Source: Bradyrhizobium sp. NDS-1 (GTDB lineage: Bacteria > Pseudomonadota > Alphaproteobacteria > Rhizobiales > Xanthobacteraceae). Taken from it: a stretch of DNA of 64,000 nucleotides. Shown one piece after another: positions 35,906-44,792 of this stretch (positions within the stretch are counted from its first letter, which is position 1; the number at the start of each line of letters is the position of its first letter). The stretch covers positions 7,053,501 through 7,117,500 of the forward strand of contig NZ_CP136628.1 of the NCBI RefSeq assembly GCF_032918005.1, read 5' to 3'. Both the position numbers and the translations under genes were made by a program. Under the pieces are notes generated by a model that was given only the letters and a program-made list of their open reading frames with translations, did not search any database and had not been told where the DNA came from.

Positions 35906-36964
35906 ATGCCGATGGCTGCAAGCGGAGTGCCCGCCAACACGAGCGGGCTGTTCGTCGAGCCGCGCGAGGACTGGCTCGCGCTGCACCAGGAGGAGATCAT
36001 CGATCCGGCGCGGCCGATCGTCGATCCCCATCACCATCTCTGGAATCGCGGGCACCGTTATCTGATCGAGGAGATGGCCGCGGACATCGCGAGCGGCCAC
36101 AACGTCATCGCCACGGTCTATGTCGACTGCCGCTCGATGTACCGCGCGCATGGGCCGGAGGCGTTCCGGCCGGTCGGCGAGGTCGAGTTCGCCAACGGCG
36201 TCGCCGCGATGAGCGCGAGCGGCGCTTACGGCAAAGCGGCGATCTGTGCCGGCATCGTCAGCCACGCCAATCTGTTGCTCGGCGACGCCGCCAAGGGGGT
36301 GCTGGAAGCCGAGATCGCGGCCGGCAACGGCCGCTTCCGCGGCATCAGGCATTCCTCGGCCTGGGACCAGGACCCCGTCGTCGCCGGCATGTACGCCAAC
36401 AGGCAGAAAGGCCTGTTGCAGGACCCAGCCTTCCGCCGAGGCTTTGCTTGCCTCGCGCCGCTGAACCTTAGCTTCGATGCCTGGCTGTTCCACCCGCAGA
36501 TCGGCGAACTGACTGAACTGGCCCGCGCCTTCCCCGATACCAGGATCGTGCTTGACCATTGCGGCGGCCCCGCCGGTATCGGCCGCTTTGCAGGACGGCG
36601 CGAGGAGGTGTTTCCGCAATGGCGCGCCTCGATCCGGGAAATCGCAAAATGCGAGAACGTGGTGGTGAAGCTCGGCGGGCTCGCCATGTGCCTGCTCGGC
36701 TACGACTTCCATCTGCGCGAGAGGCCGCCGTCATCCGAGGAGCTTGCCGCTGCCTGGCGACCCTACATCGAAACCTGCATCGAGGCGTTCGGACACAAGC
36801 GCGCGATGTTCGAAAGCAATTTCCCGCCGGACAAGGGCCAGTGCAGCTACCAGGTGATCTTCAACGCCTTCAAGCGCATCGCATCGCCCCTGAGCGAGGC
36901 CGAGAAGACAGCGCTGTTCTCGCAGACCGCGATCGACGTCTATCGGCTCGAATTGCCGTCATGA
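35906..36964 (+). CDS. TIM-barrel amidohydrolase (Amidohydro_2, ACMSD-like superfamily)
   Basis: 352 residues, GGAGGGAGCGA immediately before the ATG. Metal-site motifs of the superfamily are present: the HxH within DPHHHLW at residues 41-46, VLDHCGGP near 213 and FESNFPPD near 306. Members hydrolyse lactones or decarboxylate aromatic acids in catabolic pathways. Last gene before a strong hairpin shared with the convergent cupin gene. Confidence 0.88.
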   Translation: MPMAASGVPANTSGLFVEPREDWLALHQEEIIDPARPIVDPHHHLWNRGHRYLIEEMAADIASGHNVIATVYVDCRSMYRAHGPEAFRPVGEVEFANGVAAMSASGAYGKAAICAGIVSHANLLLGDAAKGVLEAEIAAGNGRFRGIRHSSAWDQDPVVAGMYANRQKGLLQDPAFRRGFACLAPLNLSFDAWLFHPQIGELTELARAFPDTRIVLDHCGGPAGIGRFAGRREEVFPQWRASIREIAKCENVVVKLGGLAMCLLGYDFHLRERPPSSEELAAAWRPYIETCIEAFGHKRAMFESNFPPDKGQCSYQVIFNAFKRIASPLSEAEKTALFSQTAIDVYRLELPS

Positions 36965-36968
36965 CGAG

Positions 36969-37002
36969 AAGAGGGGCCGGGATGTAATCCCGACCCCTCT
37001 TC
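36969..37002. terminator. Bidirectional hairpin between convergent genes
   Basis: AAGAGGGGCCGGGAT and ATCCCGACCCCTCTT form a 15-bp stem with one mismatch and a 3-base loop, starting 5 bases after the amidohydrolase stop and ending 45 bases from the cupin stop. The A/T ends make it serve both strands, although the T-run is only two bases. Confidence 0.6.
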
Positions 37003-37046
37003 CGTCGTAGCCGCTGGGAAGCGTCCTTGAAACCTGATTGCGAACT

Positions 37047-37502
37047 CTAGCCGGCACCCATCAGCGAGGCCGGACGGCGCTCGCCGCCGAAAGCGAAAAT
37101 CTTCTTGAGCTTGTTGACGACGCGGATCAGGAAACCGATCATCACGGGATTGGTCTTGCGGCAGAAGGCGATCTTCTTGACGTGGCATTCGACATGCCAT
37201 TTGGCATGCGCGCCGTCGCGGAAGAAGATGACATCGCCGGGGCCATAGCGCTTCGGCGGCATGCCGTCGCTTTCGAGCACGATCGAACCTTCCATGATCA
37301 TGATCGTCTCGTCGATATCGTAGTACCAGTTGAAACGTCCTTCGGTGCACTGCCAGATGATGGTCTGGGCCGTGCCGTCGGCGCTGGTCGACAGGACGCG
37401 TGAGCGCGATACCGGATTACCCTCGATGACCCAGGACGGCTCGATCGGCCGCAGCTCGAGATCCACATTGCAACTACCGACTTCAATCAATGCGCGCGAC
37501 AT
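37047..37502 (-). CDS. Cupin-domain protein
   Basis: 151 residues. A single cupin barrel of the Cupin_3/DUF861 type: GRFNWYYDIDETIMIMEGSI, YGPGDVIFFRDGAHAKWHV and HVKKIAFC. The typical metal-binding His-Glu set is only partly kept (Asp-Glu and one His visible), so it may bind a small molecule rather than catalyse. It ends in a basic tail (KLKKIFAFGGERRP). Isolated gene; function unknown. Confidence 0.78.
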   Translation of the reverse strand: MSRALIEVGSCNVDLELRPIEPSWVIEGNPVSRSRVLSTSADGTAQTIIWQCTEGRFNWYYDIDETIMIMEGSIVLESDGMPPKRYGPGDVIFFRDGAHAKWHVECHVKKIAFCRKTNPVMIGFLIRVVNKLKKIFAFGGERRPASLMGAG

Positions 37503-37893
37503 TTGCTTCCTCGGAAATGATATTTGCGGCCGATCCGGGCCGGGATTGTTTCGAAAGATATTGGGACGCTAGTCATCCGTTTTTAATTCTTTCTTACATC
37601 GACTTCGAGAATCAGCCGGATGCGAAACGTGCTCACGGTTAACGTCGCAATTCCCTTGCAAATCCGCGGACATGCCCCGGTCGTCTTCCCGGGTGCGACA
37701 AAATGCGCGAAGGCACGGACGATGCCTATGCCTCGACGCTCGAGCCTCTGCTAGTCGCTCCGGTCGCGCGCTCAACGCTGCCCGGATGAGGGCGGGACCT
37801 CTTCAAGGAACGGCGCAACAACTATGGCCGGAGAATCGACCACAGAAAATATGTCGCGCGGCGCTCACGTCTCCCAGAAGAAAGGTACGCGCG
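37503..37893. other. 391-base intergenic region without a gene
   Basis: It lies between the cupin start and the aminopeptidase stop, both on the minus strand. The part near 37560-37610 is AT-rich and probably holds the cupin promoter. I saw no conserved reading frame and no strong hairpin. Confidence 0.5.
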
Positions 37894-39150
37894 CTACTTC
37901 GCCCACTCGCCCTTGCGGAATACCGGCACCTTGCTGCCATCGGGCAAAATGCCGTCGATATCCGTCTCGGCCGAACCGATCATCCAGTCGATATGGATCA
38001 GGCTCTGGTTGCCGCCTTGCGCCGCGATCTGCTGCGGGGTGAGCTGCGCGCCGTTGACGAAGCATTTCGAATAGCACTGGCCGAGCGCGATGTGAGACGC
38101 CGCATTCTCGTCGAACAGCGTGTTGTAGAACAACAACCCGCTTTGCGAGATCGGCGATGAATGCGGCACCAGAGCCACTTCGCCGAGACGGCGTGCGCCC
38201 TCGTCGGTGTCGAGCACCTTGTTCAGCACTTCCGCGCCGCGCGAGGCCTTCGCGTCCACGATCTTGCCGTCCTCGAAGCGCACGGCGATGTTGTCGATCA
38301 GCGTGCCCTGATAGGACAGCGGCTTCGAACTCACGACATGGCCGTAGACCCGGCGGCAATGCGGCGTGGTGAACACCTCTTCGGTCGGGATGTTGGCGTT
38401 GCAGCTGATGCCGTTCTTGGACAGCGAGGCGCCGCCCTCCCATTCGTGGCCGTCGGCAAGGCCGATGGTCAGGTCGGTCCCCGGCCCCGAATACTGCAGT
38501 GCGCGGAAACGCTGGCCATTCAGCCAGTTGGTACGCTCCCGCAGCACCGCATTGTGGCTCGCCCAATTGCCCATCGCGTCCTCGCGGTCGACGCGCGAGG
38601 CCGCGAAGATCGCATCGGCGAGCTTGCCGATCGCGACGTCCTCGGGGTCATTGGGAAACACCTGCCTGGCCCAGGACGGGCTTGGATAGGCGATGATGTT
38701 CCAGTTGGTGTCGAAATTGACGATCTTTTCCAGTGCGGGCTGATAGGCCATCGAATTGGCCTTGCTGGCGCGCGCCACTTTCGACGGATCCTCGCCGGAC
38801 AACAGCATCGGATTGTCGCCGACGATAGCGAGCCGCGCGGTGTTGTCCGAGAACGCCTTGGCCATCCCCTCGTACAGCCAGCCGGCGGCACGATCGAAAC
38901 TGCTGTCGTGGCCATGGCGGTAGCGCGCCAGCGTCATCTCCTCGTCCGACAGGATCGGCGTCACGATGCCGGCGCCGGCCTTGTAAGCGTGCACCGCGAT
39001 CCGCCGCACCAGCGGCAGCGCGATCGCAGGCGCGGTCAAAAGAAGATCCTGCCCCGGCCGCAAGCCCAGGCCCACCTTCACCGCCACCTCGGCCAGCCGG
39101 TCGAGTTTGGCGGGATCGATGGGGGTAGCGGAATTGCGGTGATCAGTCAT
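37894..39150 (-). CDS. M29-family metallo-aminopeptidase
   Basis: 418 residues, the normal length for thermophilic-type AmpS/AmpT aminopeptidases. Metal-ligand segments in order: ANIPTEEVFTTPH, LGEVALVPHSSPI, DENAASHIALG and HIDWMIGS. It removes N-terminal residues from peptides in the cytoplasm with a two-metal centre. No neighbours in the same operon are evident; the lyase gene lies 113 bases upstream on the same strand. Confidence 0.92.
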   Translation of the reverse strand: MTDHRNSATPIDPAKLDRLAEVAVKVGLGLRPGQDLLLTAPAIALPLVRRIAVHAYKAGAGIVTPILSDEEMTLARYRHGHDSSFDRAAGWLYEGMAKAFSDNTARLAIVGDNPMLLSGEDPSKVARASKANSMAYQPALEKIVNFDTNWNIIAYPSPSWARQVFPNDPEDVAIGKLADAIFAASRVDREDAMGNWASHNAVLRERTNWLNGQRFRALQYSGPGTDLTIGLADGHEWEGGASLSKNGISCNANIPTEEVFTTPHCRRVYGHVVSSKPLSYQGTLIDNIAVRFEDGKIVDAKASRGAEVLNKVLDTDEGARRLGEVALVPHSSPISQSGLLFYNTLFDENAASHIALGQCYSKCFVNGAQLTPQQIAAQGGNQSLIHIDWMIGSAETDIDGILPDGSKVPVFRKGEWAK

Positions 39151-39263
39151 GCGGGTCCCTCTGCCGAAAATCTCTCGTTCAATCTAAGTCTAGCATCGTG
39201 GGGCGCAAGTACGCGAGCACCTTGCGACGTCGAGAAGATACGCAGTTTCGCGCATTTTGGTTT

Positions 39264-40625
39264 TCAACGCGTTGCCGATTTCAGCACCCGGTCAACCATG
39301 GCAGGCGCAAGCCCGAGGTAATTTTTCGGTGAGGTGAGCGCCTCGATTGTGGCGCGATCGATGCGGCTCGTGATCCGCGTGTCCCCTGACAGCGCATCGG
39401 CCAGGCTCATTCCCTCGTCGTTGGCCCGACGGCAGGCGTCATAGACCACGTCATGGGCCTCTTGCCGGCCGAGTTGCGGCGCGAGCCCCATCATGACCGC
39501 TTCGGCCACGATCAGGCCACGGCTGATGGCGAGATTGTCGTTCATCTTCGCCTCATCGACGATGAGACCTGCGAGCGCAAACTTCGCCTGGTGCAGCGCG
39601 CCGGCGGTCAACACGAAGCTCTCGGGGATCGCCATCCATTCGGCGTGCCAGGGACCCGTGGCGCGCTCGAAATCCTGCACCATGGCATCGAGCATCAGGC
39701 CGGCGTGCTGGCGTACCGCCTTGGAGGCCGCCAGCATCAGTTCCGACGAGATCGGGTTGCGCTTCTGCGGCATGGTCGAGGAAGCGCCGCGTCCCTTGAC
39801 GAAAGGCTCGTAGACTTCGGCGAACTCGGTCGAGGCCATGATCATGATATCGAGCGCGATCTTGCCGAGCGAGCCGGTGACGAGCGCGAGGAAGTTCACG
39901 GCCTCGGCAAAGCCGTCGCGCGCGACGTGCCAGGTCGAGGCGGGAACGCCGAGCTTCAGCTCGGCGCAGAGCGCCTCCTGCACCTCGAAGCCCTTGTCGC
40001 CCAGCGAGGCCAGCGTGCCCGCGGCACCGGCGAACTGGCCGACCAGGACGCGCGGCTTCAGCTGCGCCAGCCGCTCGGCATGGCGATCGAACATGGCGAG
40101 CCAGATTGCGGTCTTGTAGCCGAAGGTCACCGGCAGCGCCTGCTGGAGATGGGTGCGGCCCGCCATCGGCGTGTCGCGATGGCGTTTCGAGAGGCTCGCC
40201 AGGACGCGGCGAAGCTCGTCGATGTCGCGCGCGACGATCTCCAGCGCGGCGCGGAGCTGCAGCACCACGGCGGTGTCCATGATGTCCTGCGTGGTCGCGC
40301 CCCAATGCACGTAGCGGCCGGCCTCGCCGCATTGTTTCACCATCTGGTGCACCAGCGGGAGGATCGGATAGCCGACGATGTCGGTCTCCTGCCGCAACAG
40401 CTCGAAATCGAGCGCGGCAACGTCAGTCCGCGCAGCGATCTGATCGGCAGCCTGCTGCGGGATCACGCCACATTTCGCCTCCGCCTTGGCCAGCGCCACC
40501 TCGACCTCGGCATAGCGCGCCACCAGCGCAAGGTCGGAGAACACCTCCCGCATCTCCGGCGTGCCGAAGGCGTCGCGGAACAGCATGGAATCGAGCACGG
40601 TGGTGGAAGCGGCAAAGGCGGGCAT
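39264..40625 (-). CDS. Fumarase/aspartase-superfamily lyase, PcaB/adenylosuccinate-lyase-like
   Basis: 453 residues from the ATG at 40625. The superfamily signature ASSTMPQKRNPIS is near residue 283, and THLQQALPVTFGYK carries the catalytic-region His. The start (STTVLDSMLFRDAFGTPEMR) resembles 3-carboxy-cis,cis-muconate cycloisomerase (PcaB) more than PurB. No other protocatechuate genes are near, so the reaction is uncertain; bradyrhizobia carry several paralogs of this family. Confidence 0.82.
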   Translation of the reverse strand: MPAFAASTTVLDSMLFRDAFGTPEMREVFSDLALVARYAEVEVALAKAEAKCGVIPQQAADQIAARTDVAALDFELLRQETDIVGYPILPLVHQMVKQCGEAGRYVHWGATTQDIMDTAVVLQLRAALEIVARDIDELRRVLASLSKRHRDTPMAGRTHLQQALPVTFGYKTAIWLAMFDRHAERLAQLKPRVLVGQFAGAAGTLASLGDKGFEVQEALCAELKLGVPASTWHVARDGFAEAVNFLALVTGSLGKIALDIMIMASTEFAEVYEPFVKGRGASSTMPQKRNPISSELMLAASKAVRQHAGLMLDAMVQDFERATGPWHAEWMAIPESFVLTAGALHQAKFALAGLIVDEAKMNDNLAISRGLIVAEAVMMGLAPQLGRQEAHDVVYDACRRANDEGMSLADALSGDTRITSRIDRATIEALTSPKNYLGLAPAMVDRVLKSATR

Positions 40626-41116
40626 GGGCGTTTCTTCGTGGTTAGTGTTTGGTGTGCGCGACAGCTTACGCAGTCGGCGCAGCTCGGCAAAGGACATTCG
40701 CCGATCACCACATCTGCCGCGCGACGGCATTATAACGACACCTCACGCTCTCACGCCGTCGTCCTGAGGTACGAGACATGGGACGCACCGCGTCTCGTGG
40801 TGAGCCCGGAAGGACGAGCGGCCGCGCTGGAGCCGAGCCGTCCATCCTTCGAGGCCTCCGCCCAGCGGCGCAATTGCGCCGCAAGACTCCGGCGCCTCAG
40901 GATGACGGAGCTGGATGGGCGAACATGATACCCATCGGCAATCGGCCCGCAACATTCTGGCCGCGATTGTATTCGCGCCCCGAAAACGACATGACAGCCA
41001 TCTTTCGATGGCGGTGAACCAATCATGACCTTCGGCAGACTCACAGTTTTCAACCCAATTTTTCACTTTTTGTCATTCTGCCTGTCCGATTTCGTAACGA
41101 AGCCTGAGTTTTCGAC
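40626..41116. other. 491-base divergent intergenic region
   Basis: Between the lyase and the winged-helix regulator genes. Its centre is filled by an inverted repeat (40756-40908). The part next to the regulator (about 41035-41110) is AT-rich with several TTTT tracts and is the likely promoter. No gene seen. Confidence 0.5.
40756..40908. repeat. Intergenic inverted repeat
   Basis: CCGTCGTCCTGAGG (40756-40769) and CCTCAGGATGACGG (40895-40908) are complementary with one mismatch, and CCATCCTTCGAGGC inside is the characteristic companion sequence. The CGTCATCCTGAGG...CCTTCGAAGGATG type of element is a dispersed bradyrhizobial repeat as I recall. Confidence 0.7.
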
Positions 41117-42676
41117 GTGCAGTTTCTGTTCAGGGACCATCTTCTCGATACCGACCTGCGCGAGCTGAGCCGCGAGCAGGTTCCCGTTGCCGTGGAGCCG
41201 CAGGTTTTCGATCTCGTCGTCCACCTCATGCAGAATCGCGACCGGGTGGTCAGCAAGGACGAGTTGATCGACAAGATCTGGCACGGCCGCAGCGTCTCCG
41301 AATCCACCCTGACCAGCCGGATCAACGCCGCGCGCAAGGCGATCGGCGACAGTGGCGCGAGTCAGGCGCTGATCCGCACCATCGCCCGCAAGGGTTTTCG
41401 TTTCGTCGGCGACGTCGAGGCCAAGGGGGGCGAGCTCACCCCGGAGCACGGCCGCACCGCATGGGCGTCGCGGGCGGCACTCGCGCTTCCCGAGCGGCCC
41501 GCGATCGCCGTGCTGCCCTTCACCAACATGAGCGGCGAGGCAGAGCAGGATTATTTTTCCGACGGCATCAGCGAAGATATCATCACCGCGCTTTCGAAGC
41601 TGCGCTGGTTCTTCGTCGTCGCGCGGAACTCCTCCTTCGTCTACAAGGGGCGCGCCGTGCACATCCGCGAGGTGGCGCGCGAGCTCGGGGTACGCTACGT
41701 GGTCGAAGGCAGCGTGCGGCGGAGCGGCGATCGCGTGCGCATCTCGGCCCAGCTCAACGACGTCTCGACCGGCAGCCATCTCTGGGCCGAGCGCTATGAT
41801 CGTGAGCTCGCCGACATCTTCGCCGTGCAGGACGAAATCACCGAGGCGATCGTCGCCGCGATCGAGCCTCAGCTCTATGCCGCCGAAAACTTTCGCGCCC
41901 AGCAGAAGCCGCCGGGCAGCCTGGACGCCTGGGACCTCGTGATGCGCGCCTTGTCGCATCATTGGCGCAGCACGCGCGAGGACAATGCCGCCGCGCAAGA
42001 GCTGCTCGAAAAAGCCATCGCGATCGATCCGGCCTATGGCAAGGCGCTGGGCCTGCTCGCGACGAGCCATATCTTCGGTGCGCATATGGGCTGGGCCGAC
42101 ATGGCCGCGACGGTGCCGATCGCCGAACGCGCGGCGCTCGCGGCGGTGGAGGCCGATCGCGAGGATGCCTTTGCCCATCACGGCCTCGCCTACACCTATC
42201 TGTTCCGCCGCCGCTTCGACGACGCGCTGGCGGAGTTCGAACTGGCGCTGCAGCTCAATCCGAATTTTGCAATGGCGCACGCATTCTATGGCGTGACGCT
42301 TTGTTATGCCGGACGATGGCAGGATGGCGATGCTGCTGCGCGCCGCGCGCTGCGGCTCAGCCCGCGCGACCCGCTCGCGGCGATCTATTGCGGGATTGCG
42401 GCCTATGCCCGGTTCGTCGGCCGCGACTACGGGGGGGCCGTGCAGATGGCGCGGGAGTCGCTGCGGCAACGCGGCGATTTCGTCGGGGCGCATCGCGTGC
42501 TGACCGCCGCCGCCGGGATGTCAGGCGATACGGCGCTCGCGGCTTCCGCCCTCGCTGGCCTGCGCCGCGCGCAACCCGCGGTCTCGCTCGCCTGGATCAC
42601 GCGCGAGCTGCCGATGCTGCGGGACGAGGATCGTGCGCATTATCTCGAGGGATTGCGGCGCGCGGGACTGAAATGA
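41117..42676 (+). CDS. Winged-helix / TolB-like / TPR regulatory protein
   Basis: 519 residues from a GTG. N-terminal OmpR-type winged-helix DNA-binding domain (about 1-100; PQVFDLVVHLMQNRDRVVSK and IRTIARKGFRFVGDV). A TolB-N/FlgO-like domain follows (about 125-250; PAIAVLPFTNMSGEAEQDYF and VRYVVEGSVRRSGDRVRISA), then tetratricopeptide repeats to the C-terminus (AYGKALGLLATSHIFGAH, PNFAMAHAFYGVTLCYAGRW). There is no membrane segment, so it is a soluble CadC-like regulator. In rhizobia this family is often mislabelled adenylate cyclase; no cyclase domain is present. Target genes unknown. Confidence 0.85.
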   Translation: MQFLFRDHLLDTDLRELSREQVPVAVEPQVFDLVVHLMQNRDRVVSKDELIDKIWHGRSVSESTLTSRINAARKAIGDSGASQALIRTIARKGFRFVGDVEAKGGELTPEHGRTAWASRAALALPERPAIAVLPFTNMSGEAEQDYFSDGISEDIITALSKLRWFFVVARNSSFVYKGRAVHIREVARELGVRYVVEGSVRRSGDRVRISAQLNDVSTGSHLWAERYDRELADIFAVQDEITEAIVAAIEPQLYAAENFRAQQKPPGSLDAWDLVMRALSHHWRSTREDNAAAQELLEKAIAIDPAYGKALGLLATSHIFGAHMGWADMAATVPIAERAALAAVEADREDAFAHHGLAYTYLFRRRFDDALAEFELALQLNPNFAMAHAFYGVTLCYAGRWQDGDAAARRALRLSPRDPLAAIYCGIAAYARFVGRDYGGAVQMARESLRQRGDFVGAHRVLTAAAGMSGDTALAASALAGLRRAQPAVSLAWITRELPMLRDEDRAHYLEGLRRAGLK

Positions 42677-42736
42677 CGGCGGCGCGATCGTGACGGCGCA
42701 CCTTCCACCATTGCGGCCGCGATCCCGGGCCAGCCG

Positions 42737-43471
42737 CTAATCGTCGTCGGGCCCGAACAGCCTGATCTGCGGGAAGCTGCTGCGCGGCCGGCCGGCGTAA
42801 TCGCGCGCCTCGGAATCTTCGCGGACGTTGCGGGCGACGTCGTCCCAATCGGGACGGCCGCGCGGCTCGCGGGAATCGTAGTAGCGGCGCTCGGCCCAGC
42901 GGTCACGGCGCTCCATCCGGCGCCGCTCGGACGCCGCACGCTTCACGTCGGACTCCCTGGCCTTGGCATAGGCGTTCTCGGATGAGGACGTCGGATCGGC
43001 CGAGGCCTGCTGCTCGGTGGATTTAGCGGCCTTCGAGGAGGAGCCGATTGCTGGCTTGGCCTGTTCCTTCGGCGGCTCGACAGCGGCCGCTTGTGAAGGC
43101 GGCGGTGCCGGCGGTTCGGCGTTCGCCTGAGTCGGCTGCGTGTCAGGCTTTGCGGTTTCAGGCTTGGTGGTCTCGGGCTTGGTGGTCTCAGGCTTGGCTT
43201 CGGCTTGCGCCGGCGCGGCCATGATCGTGCCGAAGGCTTGCGAACCGGTGAGGTAATTGACGCGTTCCGAAGCTGCGTTTGCCGAAGGCGCGTTTGTCGC
43301 CGCCGTCGCGCCGGCGGATTCGGCACGCTGCGCCATCTTGCTGGTGTCCGGGCCCCGTTTGGACGTGACCGGATTCATGATGTTGCCGGCAACGATGCCG
43401 CCGCCGAGGCCGATAGCAATCGCTGCAACAATGGTTCCGGCACCGACGAAATAGGCGGTCGAGGCGCGCAT
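42737..43471 (-). CDS. Uncharacterised Pro/Ala-rich membrane-anchored protein
   Basis: 244 residues from the ATG at 43471 (GGGAG 8 bases upstream). One N-terminal membrane segment (YFVGAGTIVAAIAIGLGGGI), then a low-complexity Pro/Ala/Thr/Lys region with KPETTKPETTKPETAKP-type repeats (about 95-115). It ends in a basic, Arg-rich tail (RRRMERRDRWAERRYYDSR) and an acidic end FGPDDD. It looks like an envelope linker protein; no known domain. Confidence 0.65.
   Translation of the reverse strand: MRASTAYFVGAGTIVAAIAIGLGGGIVAGNIMNPVTSKRGPDTSKMAQRAESAGATAATNAPSANAASERVNYLTGSQAFGTIMAAPAQAEAKPETTKPETTKPETAKPDTQPTQANAEPPAPPPSQAAAVEPPKEQAKPAIGSSSKAAKSTEQQASADPTSSSENAYAKARESDVKRAASERRRMERRDRWAERRYYDSREPRGRPDWDDVARNVREDSEARDYAGRPRSSFPQIRLFGPDDD
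43146..43205 (-). repeat. 15-bp tandem repeat coding for PETTK units
   Basis: Four copies of a 15-base unit (GGCTTGGTGGTCTCG on the plus strand, with small changes) give the repeated Lys-Pro-Glu-Thr pattern. Copies at 43161 and 43176 differ in a single base, so the array could expand or contract. Confidence 0.7.
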
Positions 43472-43555
43472 TGATCCACTCCCTCTTTGGGGCGAGCAAC
43501 GCACGTTGATTGCCAGATGTTCCTGATGCGAGAGCGGTTCCGAAAGGAACCCGCG

Positions 43556-44269
43556 TCAGATCTGCTGCGCGACCTTTTCAAGCCCGATGAGGCGGGCCAG
43601 CTTACGCACTTCTTCCTTCTGATCGTCACGCAGCTGGAACAGCAGGGGCATTGCTGCCGACTTCAACTGCTGGACCTCATCGCAATTCGGATCGATCTGC
43701 GCGCTAGGTGGCGCGTGCGGATTGGAGAGCCTGTTGGCCGAGATCTTGCGGACGACGTTTCTCAGCGCGGTCTCGACCGAAGGCCAGTAATATTCCTGCG
43801 ACGAGGACAGCTTCAGACGATCCCTGATCCCCGCGATCTGTGCGTCGGAGAGCAGCGAATAGTTTTTCTGCGGCTGCGGCTTCGCCACAACCTTCGGCTT
43901 GGCCGGGACTTCGACGGCGGGAACCTCCGCTGCGGCGGGCGCCTCATGCGCGCTTGGTTTCGGCATCGGAAAGTCCGACGGCGTGGCGGCAGCGAAGGCC
44001 TGGCGCAACGGCTCGGTCAGCACGGGAGCCTGGGCAAGCCTGTCGGCGGGCACCTGGACCGGCTCATACGCGGCCGAAGCCAGCGCCAGCGTCGGAACCA
44101 GGCGGTCGGCCTTGGCGGCGCGGTTGGCTGCTAGCGGCTTCGGCGGAGGGGTCTGCGAGATCATCTCTTCGCTGACGCTGGGTACGCTGTCGCGGCCAAG
44201 GATGGCGGTGGTGGCGGCGCCCAGAACGAGGAAACAGGTCAGCACAACGATGGTGATGGCTTTGGACAA
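43556..44269 (-). CDS. Uncharacterised single-pass membrane protein
   Basis: 237 residues from a TTG at 44269, preferred because GGAGAGA lies 6 bases upstream and the membrane segment follows at once; a GTG at 44296 or an ATG at 44362 would lengthen it. A membrane anchor (ITIVVLTCFLVLGAATTAIL) is followed by a Pro/Ala linker (about 65-140) and a conserved-looking helical C-terminal domain (about 145-237; NYSLLSDAQIAGIRDRLKLS, EEVRKLARLIGLEKVAQQI). Function unknown. Confidence 0.6.
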   Translation of the reverse strand: MSKAITIVVLTCFLVLGAATTAILGRDSVPSVSEEMISQTPPPKPLAANRAAKADRLVPTLALASAAYEPVQVPADRLAQAPVLTEPLRQAFAAATPSDFPMPKPSAHEAPAAAEVPAVEVPAKPKVVAKPQPQKNYSLLSDAQIAGIRDRLKLSSSQEYYWPSVETALRNVVRKISANRLSNPHAPPSAQIDPNCDEVQQLKSAAMPLLFQLRDDQKEEVRKLARLIGLEKVAQQI

Positions 44270-44406
44270 ACGTCTCTCCGGGAACGGACGCTTCACGAGT
44301 TTGTTAACGTTGCCCGGGAAAAGGGCACGAATTAAGGCTTGAGTGTGCCATCGTTGCGACAATCAGTATGTTTGCCGCGACATAGCCCCGTAAAAATCCT
44401 GGTAAA

Positions 44407-44655
44407 TCAAGCAGCTACGGCCAGCTCGTAGGCGTCTTGGATGTCGGCGACGATCTCCGAGGCCTCCCAGACCGCGCGCGGCTCGACCGATTGCAGCGCC
44501 ACCGTCCAGTTACCGCCTCGGCGGGTGCGGGGGACGCTGACGATGTCGAAACGGACGTTGCGGCACAGCGGGTGGCGGGCCAGGGCATGAGCGACGCGAA
44601 CGCGGATTTCGTCCAGCGAAGCCGCCGTCTTGGTATTGAGATAATCGAAGTCCAT
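44407..44655 (-). CDS. Small uncharacterised protein, 82 residues
   Basis: Starts at the ATG at 44655, preceded by GAGGG. A compact alpha/beta pattern: TAASLDEIRVRVAHALARHP, VRFDIVSVPRTRRGGNWTVA, then a helix ending DAYELAVAA. No signal peptide or membrane segment. Codon use and a good ribosome site support translation; I do not recognise the family. Confidence 0.65.
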   Translation of the reverse strand: MDFDYLNTKTAASLDEIRVRVAHALARHPLCRNVRFDIVSVPRTRRGGNWTVALQSVEPRAVWEASEIVADIQDAYELAVAA

Positions 44656-44792
44656 CGCCTGTCCCTCTCGGTCCTGATTGGCGGCCGTGAGGGATTCTTG
44701 GCGGGCGTTGGTTAATCTGCCGTTAAGCGTGGCGTTTCGAGCGCGCCCTGGATTAACTGTGATCGGACGAGCGCCCCTGACTTTCCGCATTC

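Noticed and set aside
41117..42676. Adenylate cyclase label for the TPR protein
   Set aside because: No class III cyclase motif is present; only winged-helix, TolB-like and TPR segments are visible.
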